NCBI GenBank assembly: GCA_964537975.1 | Contig: CAZIDP010000003.1 | Span: 110,315-174,314 of the forward strand | Origin: SCBR16-9 sp964537975 | Lineage (GTDB): Bacteria; Hydrogenedentota; Hydrogenedentia; Hydrogenedentales; SCBR16-9 | Length of the DNA: 64,000 bases | Reading direction: 5' to 3' | Shown here: positions 1 through 8,480 of the stretch, piece by piece | Position numbering within the stretch: the stretch's first letter is position 1 | Layout of the letters: every line of letters starts with the position of its first letter | Made by a program: the position numbers and the translations under genes | The notes under the pieces: model-generated | Database searches by the model: none | What the model saw: the letters and a program-made list of their open reading frames with translations, nothing else | What the model was told of the DNA's origin: nothing

Positions 1-109
1 ATTAAGCCATAGGATACAGTAAAAATAAGCACCCAAAAAATGCGATACATTTTAAAAAGTGGTTGATTAGTTTTAGCTATGGCAATTGTAATGGTGTATC
101 TCAACAAGA

Positions 110-127
110 TTAACCTTTGTGGGTTAA
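110..127 (-). terminator. weak hairpin downstream of the PfkB kinase gene
   Basis: TTAACC pairs with GGTTAA across a six-base loop, 27 bases beyond the stop of the minus-strand kinase gene. On the minus strand the stem is followed only by TCTTGTT, so a Rho-independent terminator is possible but weak. The rest of bases 1-153 shows nothing recognisable. Confidence 0.3.
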
Positions 128-153
128 GATAATAAGTAGTCGAATTTCTGGCT

Positions 154-1089
154 TTATTGATTTTGATCCATAAAAGCCAAGGTTGCTTCCAACGATTTTA
201 CTGCTTCAGCACCGCCCATGGACTGCACTGTAATAGCACCAACTGCATTTGCTAGACGTCCACATTTTTCTAATGGCCAGTTTTGTGATAAACCAAACAG
301 GAAGGCGCCACATGAAGCATCTCCAGCGCCAGTAGTGTCAATCACTTCGACTTGGTGACCTTTTATCAAGTGTTCTTCAGTGCCATCGGTAAGATACATT
401 CCATCTGCGCCCAGCTTAATAACCACAATCTTGATTCCAAATGAAAGATAAAACTGTGCAATTGTTTCTGGAGTATCTTTGCCTGTATACAGGCATGCTT
501 CTTCAAAGCTGGAAAAAACAATATCAAGGTGGGGGAGAGTAGGTTCGATTAGTGGATACCAAACCCCTTTTCCGTCGTAACAGGTGTCCATCGATGTCAT
601 GATTCCCAATGATTGGGCATGCTTCATAACACGTCCCATGGTTTCGCCTTCAAGATTCGGTGTGATCCCCGGTCCACCCCAATGGAACATACGTGCTTGT
701 TTCAGAAAATCCCACGATATATCAGCATCAGAGACAACTGCATTGGCTCCCATCTGGTGCAGGAAAGTTCGCTCACCCTGGCTGTCAACCAGAACAACGG
801 TTGCTGAAGTTGGAAGTTTATTGTCACGTTGAAGTGCTTGTGTATCCACGCCCTCTTTTTGCAAGTTTGCGAGTAAATAGTCTCCAAAGCTGTCATTACC
901 TAAACGTCCAATAACAGCTGACTTGCCTCCCAGTTGACTGAATACAGTTGCAGCAACACTGGCCAAGCCTCCCATGTGCATTTCTAATCCGTCAATTAAA
1001 TGCAAAGAACCCTTTGGGGGCATGGCATCAATGGGACGAACGGTTACATCCGCGCAAATAACTCCGATTGTCACTAATTCCAGTCGCAT
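154..1089 (-). CDS. PfkB-family carbohydrate kinase
   Basis: A 311-residue cytoplasmic sugar or nucleoside kinase of the ribokinase/PfkB family, which transfers phosphate from ATP to a sugar hydroxyl. The N-terminal substrate region has the glycine pair at residues 40-41, and the second PfkB signature DTTGAGD lies at 251-257 with Asp257 as the expected catalytic base. Length is normal for the family. A GGGAG ribosome-binding site sits just before the ATG. The substrate cannot be told from sequence; the secreted glycan-degrading gene upstream on the same strand suggests a hexose or sugar acid such as a keto-deoxy sugar, but that is inference. The 148-base gap makes co-transcription uncertain. 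Confidence 0.9.
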   Translation of the reverse strand: MRLELVTIGVICADVTVRPIDAMPPKGSLHLIDGLEMHMGGLASVAATVFSQLGGKSAVIGRLGNDSFGDYLLANLQKEGVDTQALQRDNKLPTSATVVLVDSQGERTFLHQMGANAVVSDADISWDFLKQARMFHWGGPGITPNLEGETMGRVMKHAQSLGIMTSMDTCYDGKGVWYPLIEPTLPHLDIVFSSFEEACLYTGKDTPETIAQFYLSFGIKIVVIKLGADGMYLTDGTEEHLIKGHQVEVIDTTGAGDASCGAFLFGLSQNWPLEKCGRLANAVGAITVQSMGGAEAVKSLEATLAFMDQNQ

Positions 1090-1237
1090 AAAATTTCTCC
1101 CTAAGCTTGCCCAATACTACCATTTTTGCGCATAATATCCCAACCACGGGGACTGGAATCAAGCAAACATGGACAATTTTTTTTAACTTTATACTGGACA
1201 AGGAATAATATGTTCAGATATACCCCAAAATGACGTG

Positions 1238-3022
1238 TTATTCGCGTTTTTGTGACCAAATAGCCCGACTGTCATATGTTCTGCCCATATCTGCATATTG
1301 TCCATGAATGTACCCATGCCCTCCACTGTAAATCGGTACACTCTCAGGCAAATTCAGCTTGACTGCTTCAAGGGCAAGTAATGAAAGTGGTTCTATGGCA
1401 TCAAAATTGGCATTGATATGTGATGAACTTGGCAAAAAATAGCCCAAATGATAGCTCCTGTTTACGATGTTTTCTGCTATTGCGTCTGCCAAATTCAAGT
1501 ATTGGTGATGCTCACTCGCTTTATACAATTCCAACAACGCAAAGATTGTTTCAGGGTTACTGTTATCCGTGTTGTTCGACAATTCTGGTAAGTCAGCAGA
1601 AGTAGTACCTAACATACCAAATCCAAGCCCTTTCATTATGGAACGTACCATGTCCCATATTTCCGGGTCTTTACTAAGTCGGTAAGCACGTGCATAAGAA
1701 AAAAGAAATGATTCGTTGGCCTTGATCGGTGTTAACAGATGACCTTCTACTCCATAATATCCAGTTCGGGGAAATGAATACCCGGTAAGATCCGTACCAT
1801 CGGCCCACATTGGCCTAAAGGAATTATCGGCTGGATTGTAAGCATGTTTTGAAAAAGATTTCAATCCATCCAGAGTCCATTGCAATAAACTATCACCATT
1901 ACTGCCGAGTTTTTCTGCCAGCTCAAGCTGGACAAGTGCATTTTCTACATAAATCCCTCTGGCTGTTCCACCCCAGAGCGCCCAACCTTCCCGACCAATT
2001 TCAGGAAAATCTGCTCCAAATTGATTTTCTGCTCTATCGCCATAGCTTGAATAAGTTAATGTACCAGTAAGTGGACCTGTTTCTGGAGGTGTATTGTTGC
2101 GTGCCGGTTTACTGTATTGGTATACACCAAGTCCAGTTTCTGGATGTCGGGCCAGAACGTATTGTTCAGCAAGTCGTTTGCTCCAGGTCAGAGCACCTTT
2201 TTCCTGTCCTAAAACATAAAGCATGCCCCCAGCATAGATTAGATCAGAACCACAGTTTATGAAGGTAAGTCCAGAAGCTTCAAAAAACGGTTCTCCTTGT
2301 TGAAAGTCATGACTCCAAATTGTTTCTTGCGATAAGCCATATCTACCATGCCGGTTCATGTCAAGACGATTCCAGTCCAGGATATGGGCATTCCAGAAAG
2401 CACGTATAAACTCGGCAGTTGCCTGGGGGTTAATGTCCCACATAAATGAATAAAATGGAAAGCTGTTCTTAAATTCATGACAATTGGCATCAAAATGTCC
2501 CACAGGCTCCAGGTTTTCTAAATTTATAAATTGATGACCACCCCAACGCAGCAATCCACAATCACTACGCAAATGCTCAAAATGATACTCAACCGCTGCC
2601 TTGGCTGCTGCATGGTATTTTGCATCACCAGTAATACTGGATAACCCAACCAAGAATCGCTGTAAATTTTGTTGACTCGCCAAATTGTGGATGATGAACC
2701 TTTCATCATTATAAATCCACTCTACCGGCTCCAATGTTTCAACATTGATACCGTCAGCCAACAATGGTGTACCTTTTCCACTCCATCGGTCTTGCCCATT
2801 GCTTAGTACATTATCTGCATATGAAGTTAAAAGCTGTATGCGGTCATTGTCTACTGGGCTTTGTGTAGATTGGTTTAGGTTTATTTCTTCAGCCACACTA
2901 GAAATAGGTATGACACAGATTAGAATGAGCATTGGCAGCGCAAGCAAAAACCAAGATGCCTGACTAAGGTTGGTTTTGAACGAATTAATAAATCGGGTAT
3001 ATCTTGTTTTATCTGTAAACAT
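1238..3022 (-). CDS. secreted pectate-lyase-like (PL2-type) protein
   Basis: A 594-residue exported protein. The first 44 residues form a signal peptide with a basic start, a hydrophobic core and a likely cut after SVA. The mature part is rich in helices and in Trp, Tyr and Gly-Gly motifs such as LLRWGGHQF, as in (alpha/alpha) barrel enzymes acting on polysaccharides. The overall look recalls periplasmic pectate lyases of family PL2, which cut polygalacturonate by beta-elimination, but I recognise the style rather than catalytic residues. Family assignment is therefore tentative; a glycoside hydrolase of the same fold is the main alternative. It lies upstream of the PfkB kinase on the same strand, which fits a catabolic role. 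Confidence 0.6.
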   Translation of the reverse strand: MFTDKTRYTRFINSFKTNLSQASWFLLALPMLILICVIPISSVAEEINLNQSTQSPVDNDRIQLLTSYADNVLSNGQDRWSGKGTPLLADGINVETLEPVEWIYNDERFIIHNLASQQNLQRFLVGLSSITGDAKYHAAAKAAVEYHFEHLRSDCGLLRWGGHQFINLENLEPVGHFDANCHEFKNSFPFYSFMWDINPQATAEFIRAFWNAHILDWNRLDMNRHGRYGLSQETIWSHDFQQGEPFFEASGLTFINCGSDLIYAGGMLYVLGQEKGALTWSKRLAEQYVLARHPETGLGVYQYSKPARNNTPPETGPLTGTLTYSSYGDRAENQFGADFPEIGREGWALWGGTARGIYVENALVQLELAEKLGSNGDSLLQWTLDGLKSFSKHAYNPADNSFRPMWADGTDLTGYSFPRTGYYGVEGHLLTPIKANESFLFSYARAYRLSKDPEIWDMVRSIMKGLGFGMLGTTSADLPELSNNTDNSNPETIFALLELYKASEHHQYLNLADAIAENIVNRSYHLGYFLPSSSHINANFDAIEPLSLLALEAVKLNLPESVPIYSGGHGYIHGQYADMGRTYDSRAIWSQKRE

Positions 3023-3427
3023 ACAATAATTCCTTGCTGATGGTTGTTCGATTAATCAAACTTTATTTATAATAGTTAACTGTAGGTAATTTCATGTCAT
3101 TGCTTTTGTATAACAACGCCTTTGGTGTGCATTGAAAGAAACATAAAAAATAACTACCTATATTGAATATTCTGCCTCAAACTTCTTTACAGATCAATAT
3201 GATGATAGAGTCATCACCTTTTTGTGAAGGGCAAATTCTTGTTACATAAAAATGAGGAAGGAGCAGATAGTCATGATACCATGCACGATGCCGCATGGCT
3301 CGGGGAAGCTTCTGAGCAGCACACAACATCACTACAGCCATCATTGGATGAGAGGGGTGTATTTATGAGCAATCCAGAATTAAAGAAACAAAAAATTGCA
3401 TTACGATTGAATCTTTGGTAATATTGC
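3023..3427. other. divergent intergenic region before arsR
   Basis: About 400 bases between the divergent lyase gene and the ars cassette. It must hold promoters for both. A possible 18-codon reading frame runs from ATG 3365 to TAA 3421 after a GAGAGGGG stretch, ending just before arsR; it could be a leader peptide or chance. A longer in-frame reading from GTG 3224 has no ribosome-binding site and looks non-coding. Confidence 0.4.
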
Positions 3428-3440
3428 CAAATAAGCAATT
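3428..3440. promoter_or_regulatory. probable ArsR operator, copy 1
   Basis: CAAATAAGCAATT occurs here, 20 bases upstream of the preferred arsR start, and again at 3819-3831 directly upstream of the permease gene. ArsR-family operators are typically AT-rich imperfect palindromes of this size, so the duplication is good circumstantial evidence for autoregulation. Confidence 0.5.
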
Positions 3441-3459
3441 AAGAGACGGGATCAATATT

Positions 3460-3780
3460 TTGGATAAAGTAACTCAGGCACAATATGAAGTCAAGGCAAA
3501 GGTGTTAAAAGCCCTTGCACATCCTACACGGCTGTTCATAGTAGAAGAACTGGAGCGGGGAGAGCGATGTGTGTGTCAATTGGTAGAAATGATAGGAGCA
3601 GATTTTTCTACCGTATCAAAGCATCTTTCGATATTGAAACAATCCGGGATAGTCGCTGATGAAAAGCGGGGGCAGATGGTGTTTTATCGATTGCAGGTGC
3701 CCTGTGTGCTGCGCTTTGTTGAATGTGTCGAAGCGGTGGTGGAATCACATATAAAATCTCAAGTGGCACTTTTAGGTTGA
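3460..3780 (+). CDS. arsR: ArsR-family metalloregulatory repressor
   Basis: A small winged-helix repressor that releases DNA on binding arsenite, antimonite or a related thiophile. The HPTRL motif and the recognition helix STVSKHLSILKQSGIV are typical. The ERCVCQL motif supplies the Cys pair of the ArsR metal site, and two more cysteines follow near the C-terminus (VPCVLRFVEC). No ATG is available. I prefer TTG 3460, 10 bases after AGAGACGGG, because the upstream TTG at 3415 would place the putative operator inside the coding region. With this start the protein has 106 residues. The downstream permease and arsEFG genes are its likely targets. ArsR identity is firm; the inducer is inferred from context. 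Confidence 0.88.
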   Translation: MDKVTQAQYEVKAKVLKALAHPTRLFIVEELERGERCVCQLVEMIGADFSTVSKHLSILKQSGIVADEKRGQMVFYRLQVPCVLRFVECVEAVVESHIKSQVALLG

Positions 3781-3817
3781 GTCAATAATTTTTTTTAAAT
3801 GTTATATGGTCATTATG

Positions 3818-3833
3818 TCAAATAAGCAATTGA
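3818..3833. promoter_or_regulatory. probable ArsR operator, copy 2
   Basis: TCAAATAAGCAATTGA is an imperfect palindrome sharing 13 bases with the copy before arsR. It lies 22 bases upstream of the permease start, so a second regulated promoter inside the cassette is likely. Confidence 0.5.
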
Positions 3834-3855
3834 TATTGTTCTTTCAAGGAAACAC

Positions 3856-5157
3856 ATGAACTGGAAAATTGAGTGGAAAAAGTTTGCGCTATTGCTGGGT
3901 GGATTCCTTGCCTGCTTTTATCTGCCGGTGGGAAATGAACGTTTTGATAATGCCGTCCTGGAAGCATTTTACCTCGTTCAGTGGTATGCCCAGGAACATG
4001 TATTACTTTGCCTGATCCCTGCTTTTTTTATCGCAGGCGCAATAGCCGTATTTGTGAGCCAGGAATCTGTATTGAAATACCTGGGCCCAAAAGCCAACAA
4101 ATTTCTGGCGTATGGCGTTGCATCGGTGTCCGGCACCATCCTGGCAGTATGTTCATGTACGGTACTACCGCTCTTTGCCGGAATCTACCGAATGGGAGCA
4201 GGCTTGGGACCTGCTACCGCGTTTCTCTACTCTGGGCCAGCGATCAATGTCTTGGCTATCATACTCACAGCCCGTGTTCTTGGCCCGGAGTTGGGTATTG
4301 CGAGGGCTGTCGGTGCTATCTTGTTCAGTATTATAATTGGTGTTAGTATGCACCTTATTTTTCGCAAAGAAGAAGCAGACAAGGCTGCCATCAATGTTCA
4401 GCTTCCTGATTCGGAAACAATACGACCGCTTTGGCAAAACGCATTCTATTTTGCTGCTATGGTAGGCATATTGGTTTTTGCAAATTGGGGAAGACCTGAA
4501 GAGTCAACCGGCGTCTGGGCAGCTTTGTATGCTGCAAAATGGCCTCTGACCGCAATTTGTTCTCTTGCTTTAGGTGTCATATTGGTCATATGGTTTGAAA
4601 TGGCCTGGTGGAAAGTCAGTTTGACAGGCATGGCTGTAGTGTTGGCTGTTGTGCTGTTTCCCGGCAACCCACTTATTTCTTTCTCTGTTGGTGTTGTCTG
4701 TTTGTCGCTCATCGCAGCAACGGGAAACAGCGAACATGCCGACTGGTTTGAACAATCCTGGGGATTTGCCAAGCAGATCATGCCCTTATTATTGATTGGG
4801 GTGCTTTTCGCAGGCTTTTTACTGGGACGTGTTGGTGAAGAAGGCATCATCCCCTCGGAATGGGTGTCAGCAGCAGTGGGGGGGAACTCGCTCCAGGCAA
4901 ACTTTTTTGCTTCATTTGCTGGTGCATTTATGTATTTTGCCACGTTGACAGAAGTACCCATCCTGCAAGGACTCATTGGTAATGGCATGGGGAAAGGTCC
5001 CGCATTGGCTTTGTTATTGGCAGGTCCTGCTTTGAGTCTGCCGAACATGCTGGTCATACGAAGTGTGCTTGGTACAAAAAAGACAGCGGTTTTTGTTTTG
5101 CTTGTTATAGTTGTTGCCACGATAAGTGGCATGCTGTTTGGTACATTTTTTGGATAA
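3856..5157 (+). CDS. ArsP/SO_0444-type permease
   Basis: A 433-residue polytopic inner-membrane permease of the ArsP_1 (DUF318) superfamily, with roughly ten hydrophobic segments. The hallmark first repeat is clear: CSC (Cys99 and Cys101) followed by TVLPLFAGIYRMGAGLGPA and SGPAINVLAI, with a second half that repeats the pattern (LTEVPILQGL, LLAGPALSLPNML). Characterised members export methylated or aromatic trivalent arsenicals, and SO_0444-like relatives have been linked to Cu/Zn efflux. Position between arsR and arsE favours organoarsenical export. A 23-base gap to arsE suggests one transcript. Substrate is inferred from the neighbours. Confidence 0.85.
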   Translation: MNWKIEWKKFALLLGGFLACFYLPVGNERFDNAVLEAFYLVQWYAQEHVLLCLIPAFFIAGAIAVFVSQESVLKYLGPKANKFLAYGVASVSGTILAVCSCTVLPLFAGIYRMGAGLGPATAFLYSGPAINVLAIILTARVLGPELGIARAVGAILFSIIIGVSMHLIFRKEEADKAAINVQLPDSETIRPLWQNAFYFAAMVGILVFANWGRPEESTGVWAALYAAKWPLTAICSLALGVILVIWFEMAWWKVSLTGMAVVLAVVLFPGNPLISFSVGVVCLSLIAATGNSEHADWFEQSWGFAKQIMPLLLIGVLFAGFLLGRVGEEGIIPSEWVSAAVGGNSLQANFFASFAGAFMYFATLTEVPILQGLIGNGMGKGPALALLLAGPALSLPNMLVIRSVLGTKKTAVFVLLVIVVATISGMLFGTFFG

Positions 5158-5180
5158 TATTAAACAAAAAGGAAATAGTA

Positions 5181-5411
5181 ATGAAGATTCAAATTCTTGG
5201 GACTGGTTGTGCGAAATGTCAGAAGCTGGCGCAACAAACAGAAGACGCCGCCAAAGCATTAGGTCTGGACTACGAACTGGAAAAGGTTACTGACATCAAT
5301 GAAATCATGGGATATGGTGTGATGATGACACCAGCTATGGCTGTCGATGGCGAAGTGAAAGTATTCGGAAAAGTACCTTCTGTGGAAGAATTGCAAGGTT
5401 TGTTAAAGTAA
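5181..5411 (+). CDS. arsE: small thioredoxin-like redox protein (ArsE-type)
   Basis: A 76-residue thioredoxin-fold protein of the small redox-active disulfide protein family. The active site is GTGCAKC (Cys10 and Cys13) near the N-terminus, and MTPAMAVDG supplies the cis-proline region. It begins after an AAGGAAATAG ribosome-binding site. Such proteins commonly sit beside ArsP-like permeases, and in arsEFG operons the equivalent gene is arsE, proposed to help reduce nitroaromatic arsenicals. Thioredoxin-like identity is certain; the ArsE label rests on the following arsF- and arsG-like genes. Confidence 0.85.
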   Translation: MKIQILGTGCAKCQKLAQQTEDAAKALGLDYELEKVTDINEIMGYGVMMTPAMAVDGEVKVFGKVPSVEELQGLLK

Positions 5412-5443
5412 AAAAGTCAGACACACCATTCGGAGTTCTAAAG

Positions 5444-5974
5444 ATGATGAAACCCAAAAAAATAATTTCTACCGTACTGCTTGCTTTCGTTGCCGTCAGC
5501 ATTGTAGCACTCGTTAACAAGGAAATGCAGGTACCAGAAGACTCTCGTGCTGCCGAGATTGATGTCGTACAACATACACTTGATGATACAGGTGAATCTG
5601 ATGGTGTTGTCATTTCAGACTCCGGAAGTGAACGCGTTGTTGCGTTTTATTTTCACGGGAACATGCGCTGTGCATCCTGTCGCACGCTGGAACAATATGC
5701 ACGTGATGCCATGAATTCCGGGTTTGGTGATGAGTTGAATAGTGGACAATTGGTGTTTAAAGAAATCAATGTAGAATCACCGGGGAACCAGCACTATATA
5801 CAAGATTTTCAATTGACAAACCGTTCCATTGTAGTTGCCCGATATGATGCAGATGGTGAACTTGCGTCATGGAAAAATCTGGAGCAAGTTTGGAACTTAT
5901 TGCGAGACAATGACGAGTTTAATTCGTATGTCCAGGGGGAAACCCGGGTGTTGTTGGAAGGTTTGTCTGGATGA
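5444..5974 (+). CDS. arsF: ArsF-family thioredoxin-like protein, membrane anchored
   Basis: A 176-residue protein with an N-terminal signal anchor (about residues 5-24) and a periplasmic thioredoxin-like domain. The motif FYFHGNMRCASCRTLE places a CxxC at Cys76 and Cys79. The sequence fits the family described as the ArsF subunit of the nitrophenyl-arsenical reducing system. It overlaps arsG by four bases, a sign of translational coupling. Reduction of aromatic nitro-arsenicals is the reported role of arsEFG; here it is inferred from gene order and motifs. An alternative is a general disulfide partner for the CcdA-like protein that follows. Confidence 0.78.
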   Translation: MMKPKKIISTVLLAFVAVSIVALVNKEMQVPEDSRAAEIDVVQHTLDDTGESDGVVISDSGSERVVAFYFHGNMRCASCRTLEQYARDAMNSGFGDELNSGQLVFKEINVESPGNQHYIQDFQLTNRSIVVARYDADGELASWKNLEQVWNLLRDNDEFNSYVQGETRVLLEGLSG

Positions 5975-6666
5975 TTGAGCTGATTGTAGCAACGCTGACT
6001 GCTTTTTGGCTTGGAGTCCTTACATCAATCAGTCCCTGTCCTTTAGCAACCAATATCGCGGCTGTTTCATATGTGAGTAAGCGTGTGGGGGAGCCGCACA
6101 ATGTTTTCCTTGCAGGTCTCCTGTATACACTGGGACGTACCCTGACCTATCTTGTACTGGGTATTGTGCTGGTCTATAGCCTGCTCTCGGCACCGTCGCT
6201 TTCATTTGTTCTACAAAAATACATGAACATGGTGCTTGGGCCGCTTCTGATTCTAGTAGGGATGGTGCTTCTTGAGCTTATCACCTTCAACATAGGCTCA
6301 GGTGGAATCAGCGAAAAAATGCGTCAGCGGGTCGAACAGTCCGGTATCTGGGGCGCTGGCTTATTGGGGATTCTCTTTGCCTTGTCATTCTGTCCTACCT
6401 CTGCCGCCTTGTTTTTTGGCAGTTTGTTGCCCTTGGCTGTTCAGCAACAATCGGGTGTATTATTACCAGCAAGCTACGGCTTGGCTACTGGCCTGCCGGT
6501 ATTGTTGTTTGCGGTGTGCATTGCCCTGGGAGCCAATTGGGTGGCGCGTGTTTATGGCAAGGTGGTTGCATTTGAAAAATATGCCCGCTATGTGACAGGT
6601 ACTATTTTTATCCTGGTTGGAATCTATTATACTTTAGCACATGCTTTTGGAATATCACTTACCTGA
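5971..6666 (+). CDS. arsG: ArsG-type CcdA-like membrane protein
   Basis: A 231-residue inner-membrane protein of the DsbD/CcdA transmembrane family with about six helices. The paired motifs TSISPCPLATNIA (Cys23) and LSFCPTSAALFFGS (Cys141) are the redox cysteines that relay electrons across the membrane in CcdA/DsbD. The SPCPLATNIAAVSYVSKR start is characteristic of the ArsG group, annotated as exporters of aromatic amino-arsenicals. Whether it mainly moves electrons to ArsF or exports substrate is open. It ends the cassette; no clear terminator follows. Confidence 0.8.
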   Translation: MIELIVATLTAFWLGVLTSISPCPLATNIAAVSYVSKRVGEPHNVFLAGLLYTLGRTLTYLVLGIVLVYSLLSAPSLSFVLQKYMNMVLGPLLILVGMVLLELITFNIGSGGISEKMRQRVEQSGIWGAGLLGILFALSFCPTSAALFFGSLLPLAVQQQSGVLLPASYGLATGLPVLLFAVCIALGANWVARVYGKVVAFEKYARYVTGTIFILVGIYYTLAHAFGISLT

Positions 6667-7852
6667 TAATCCTTACTTGTTACGTGTTGGCTTGCTTATT
6701 CGAAAGTAGGTCAATTTTTGCCCATTTCAAAACTGGCTATCAAGTTCTTTCATCCAGGGCTTATCCCAATTTGTACAACATATTGGGCAGTGTGGGAAAT
6801 CACATCTTAATCATTTCAATTCAGGTTAACCTTCAAAAAGTGTGGGATATAACACCTGCCCAATAATTATTCTGAATACGTGTATTCCGAGATTCTCATG
6901 AATCCTGTTACTCATCATTCAAGATACATTTCTACGCACAAATTCTTGTGAGCTGGGTATCATCAAACCATTCCAACCTTAGCAAAATTCTGCCAGTACA
7001 CGGTCCTCAATTACATCAACCTCTGGATTGTGATGTCTATGGTTGAAGATATGATCATCGATTTGAGACCGATACCAGGCAATGAGATGAGCTGTATGAG
7101 CATTGGCCTTTGGCATCAGGCTGCATCAACTTTCTCCTCACAAATGTGTATCCATCCTTTCCTTTTTTTGAACCCTATTTTGTGTAAAAGAATACCGTTA
7201 CATAAAACATACAGTGGCGGACAAGCTATAAAATGGGGGATGAATTTTATTACATGTTTCATTTTGAAACCATAAATGAAAACAACTCCTTGAGATAGCA
7301 ACAAGTTTCATTTTATTTGCTATTACACTCCCCTCAATTTTCCCTACACATTTCTACAGAATTTTGTCCAAAATAAGACACTTAAAATTATTTTTTTCTT
7401 AGTGTTTCATAAATAAACATTCAAGGTGATATAGATTTTTTTATTGTTTTCTTCAAAATGAAACATAAGATTTCGTACTGAAAATCTTAGGTAACTGAAA
7501 TGTATCATGATGAATATAAGATTCGTATATTATTGTAATAAAAGAAGTTATGCGTAATTATTCATATTATAAGTTAGGTATATATTTGAATTTGTAAATT
7601 TCAAAAAAGGAATGAGCAAAAAAATGTCAAGGGCTATTTTGTATGTGTTTCATTATGGTATATTATGTTGTCACTCATAATCGCCGCTGGGCATTATGAG
7701 GCTGATTGAAAAATAACATAATATATATTATCAGACGTTAAGTTGATTATTGAAACAATTGCTAGTTTTGCTTTTGTGCTCTCTTTTAGAACATGAAGAC
7801 ACAATAATTCTTGAATGCTACCCTACTATGAGCGCATGGACCATGAATCAGC
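6667..7852. other. long gene-free AT-rich region
   Basis: About 1.2 kb with no convincing coding sequence; the short open frames lack ribosome-binding sites and protein-like composition. It contains competing hairpins at 6765-6865, five copies of GTTTCAT (either strand) between 7256 and 7653, a hairpin CTCATAAT/ATTATGAG at 7674-7700 with an 11-base loop, and a perfect 14-base AT palindrome at about 7718-7731. It separates the end of arsG from the 3' end of the zapA-like gene, so it may hold decayed genes or a non-coding RNA. Confidence 0.5.
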
Positions 7853-8191
7853 TCAAGATTTTGGGTCTGGGAATGGAATGATGGCGGGTTTTTCTGGCGT
7901 GAATTCGACCAGCAAGGACTGTAATTTGGAATGCATTTTATCCAGGCTGATCATTATTTCGCGTGTATCCTGGTCTCGTTCATGGTTTGATTGATACAAT
8001 GCGGCAGCCATGTAAAAAGCTGTTAGTTGAAAGAAATACAATGTGTCAATGCGTGAGGCATTGTTTTCAACTTCGATAAGTTTCTTGGTGATTTGTGCTG
8101 CGATCTTTTCCGTGGTAGCCGGGTCCTGGATGACTGGTACGCGAACCACTGACTGTCCCAGCGTGACTTGCATCCAGGTATCAGAGTTCAT
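7853..8191 (-). CDS. zapA: ZapA-like cell division protein
   Basis: A 112-residue protein resembling ZapA, the small Z-ring-associated protein that cross-links FtsZ filaments. The N-terminal half reads as a short beta-rich region with VIQDPATTEKIAAQITKK, followed by a long helix suited to dimer or tetramer formation. The gene overlaps the preceding coiled-coil gene by four bases and lies after pheT, a gene order also seen for zapA in Firmicutes. Similarity is judged by eye and the sequence is divergent, so the family call is moderate. Confidence 0.6.
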   Translation of the reverse strand: MNSDTWMQVTLGQSVVRVPVIQDPATTEKIAAQITKKLIEVENNASRIDTLYFFQLTAFYMAAALYQSNHERDQDTREIMISLDKMHSKLQSLLVEFTPEKPAIIPFPDPKS

Positions 8192-8475
8192 TGTCGCAAG
8201 CTTTCACCCAGGACCTTGGTGTGTGTCAAGATAAACTCCAGACGCTCCCTAAGGTCATTCTGTATTGCTCGGAATCGAGCATTCTCCTCATAAACAGAAG
8301 TCATGGCATCTGCTTGTTCACGTAAAATATTAAGCTCTTTTTCTTGTGACCAATGCTCTTTGCGCAATTGATCATGTTGTTTTTTAAACTGTAAATTTTG
8401 CTCCTTGTGATGATGCATAACCTCCCCTATTGAATCAATCGTACCATCAAGTTGAATCAAGAGATTTTTCAACAT
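8188..8475 (-). CDS. coiled-coil protein, ZapB-like
   Basis: Almost the whole protein is a heptad-rich coiled coil (KEQNLQFKKQHDQLRKEH, then REQADAM and EENARFRAIQNDLRERL). Size and context beside a zapA-like gene suggest a ZapB-like division protein, but coiled coils give poor homology signal. ATG 8475 starts just after the pheT stop and gives 95 residues. An ATG at 8502 would add nine residues, overlap pheT by 22 bases and is the alternative. The next gene overlaps by four bases. Confidence 0.6.
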   Translation of the reverse strand: MLKNLLIQLDGTIDSIGEVMHHHKEQNLQFKKQHDQLRKEHWSQEKELNILREQADAMTSVYEENARFRAIQNDLRERLEFILTHTKVLGESLRQ

Positions 8476-8480
8476 GGAGT

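Noticed and set aside
3224..3421. 65-residue gene upstream of arsR
   Set aside because: GTG start without ribosome-binding site, no family look; only its last 18 codons have a plausible start and they could be a leader.
4446..5132. Long minus-strand open frame of 228 residues
   Set aside because: It lies fully inside the permease gene on the other strand, with no ribosome-binding site and no recognisable domain.
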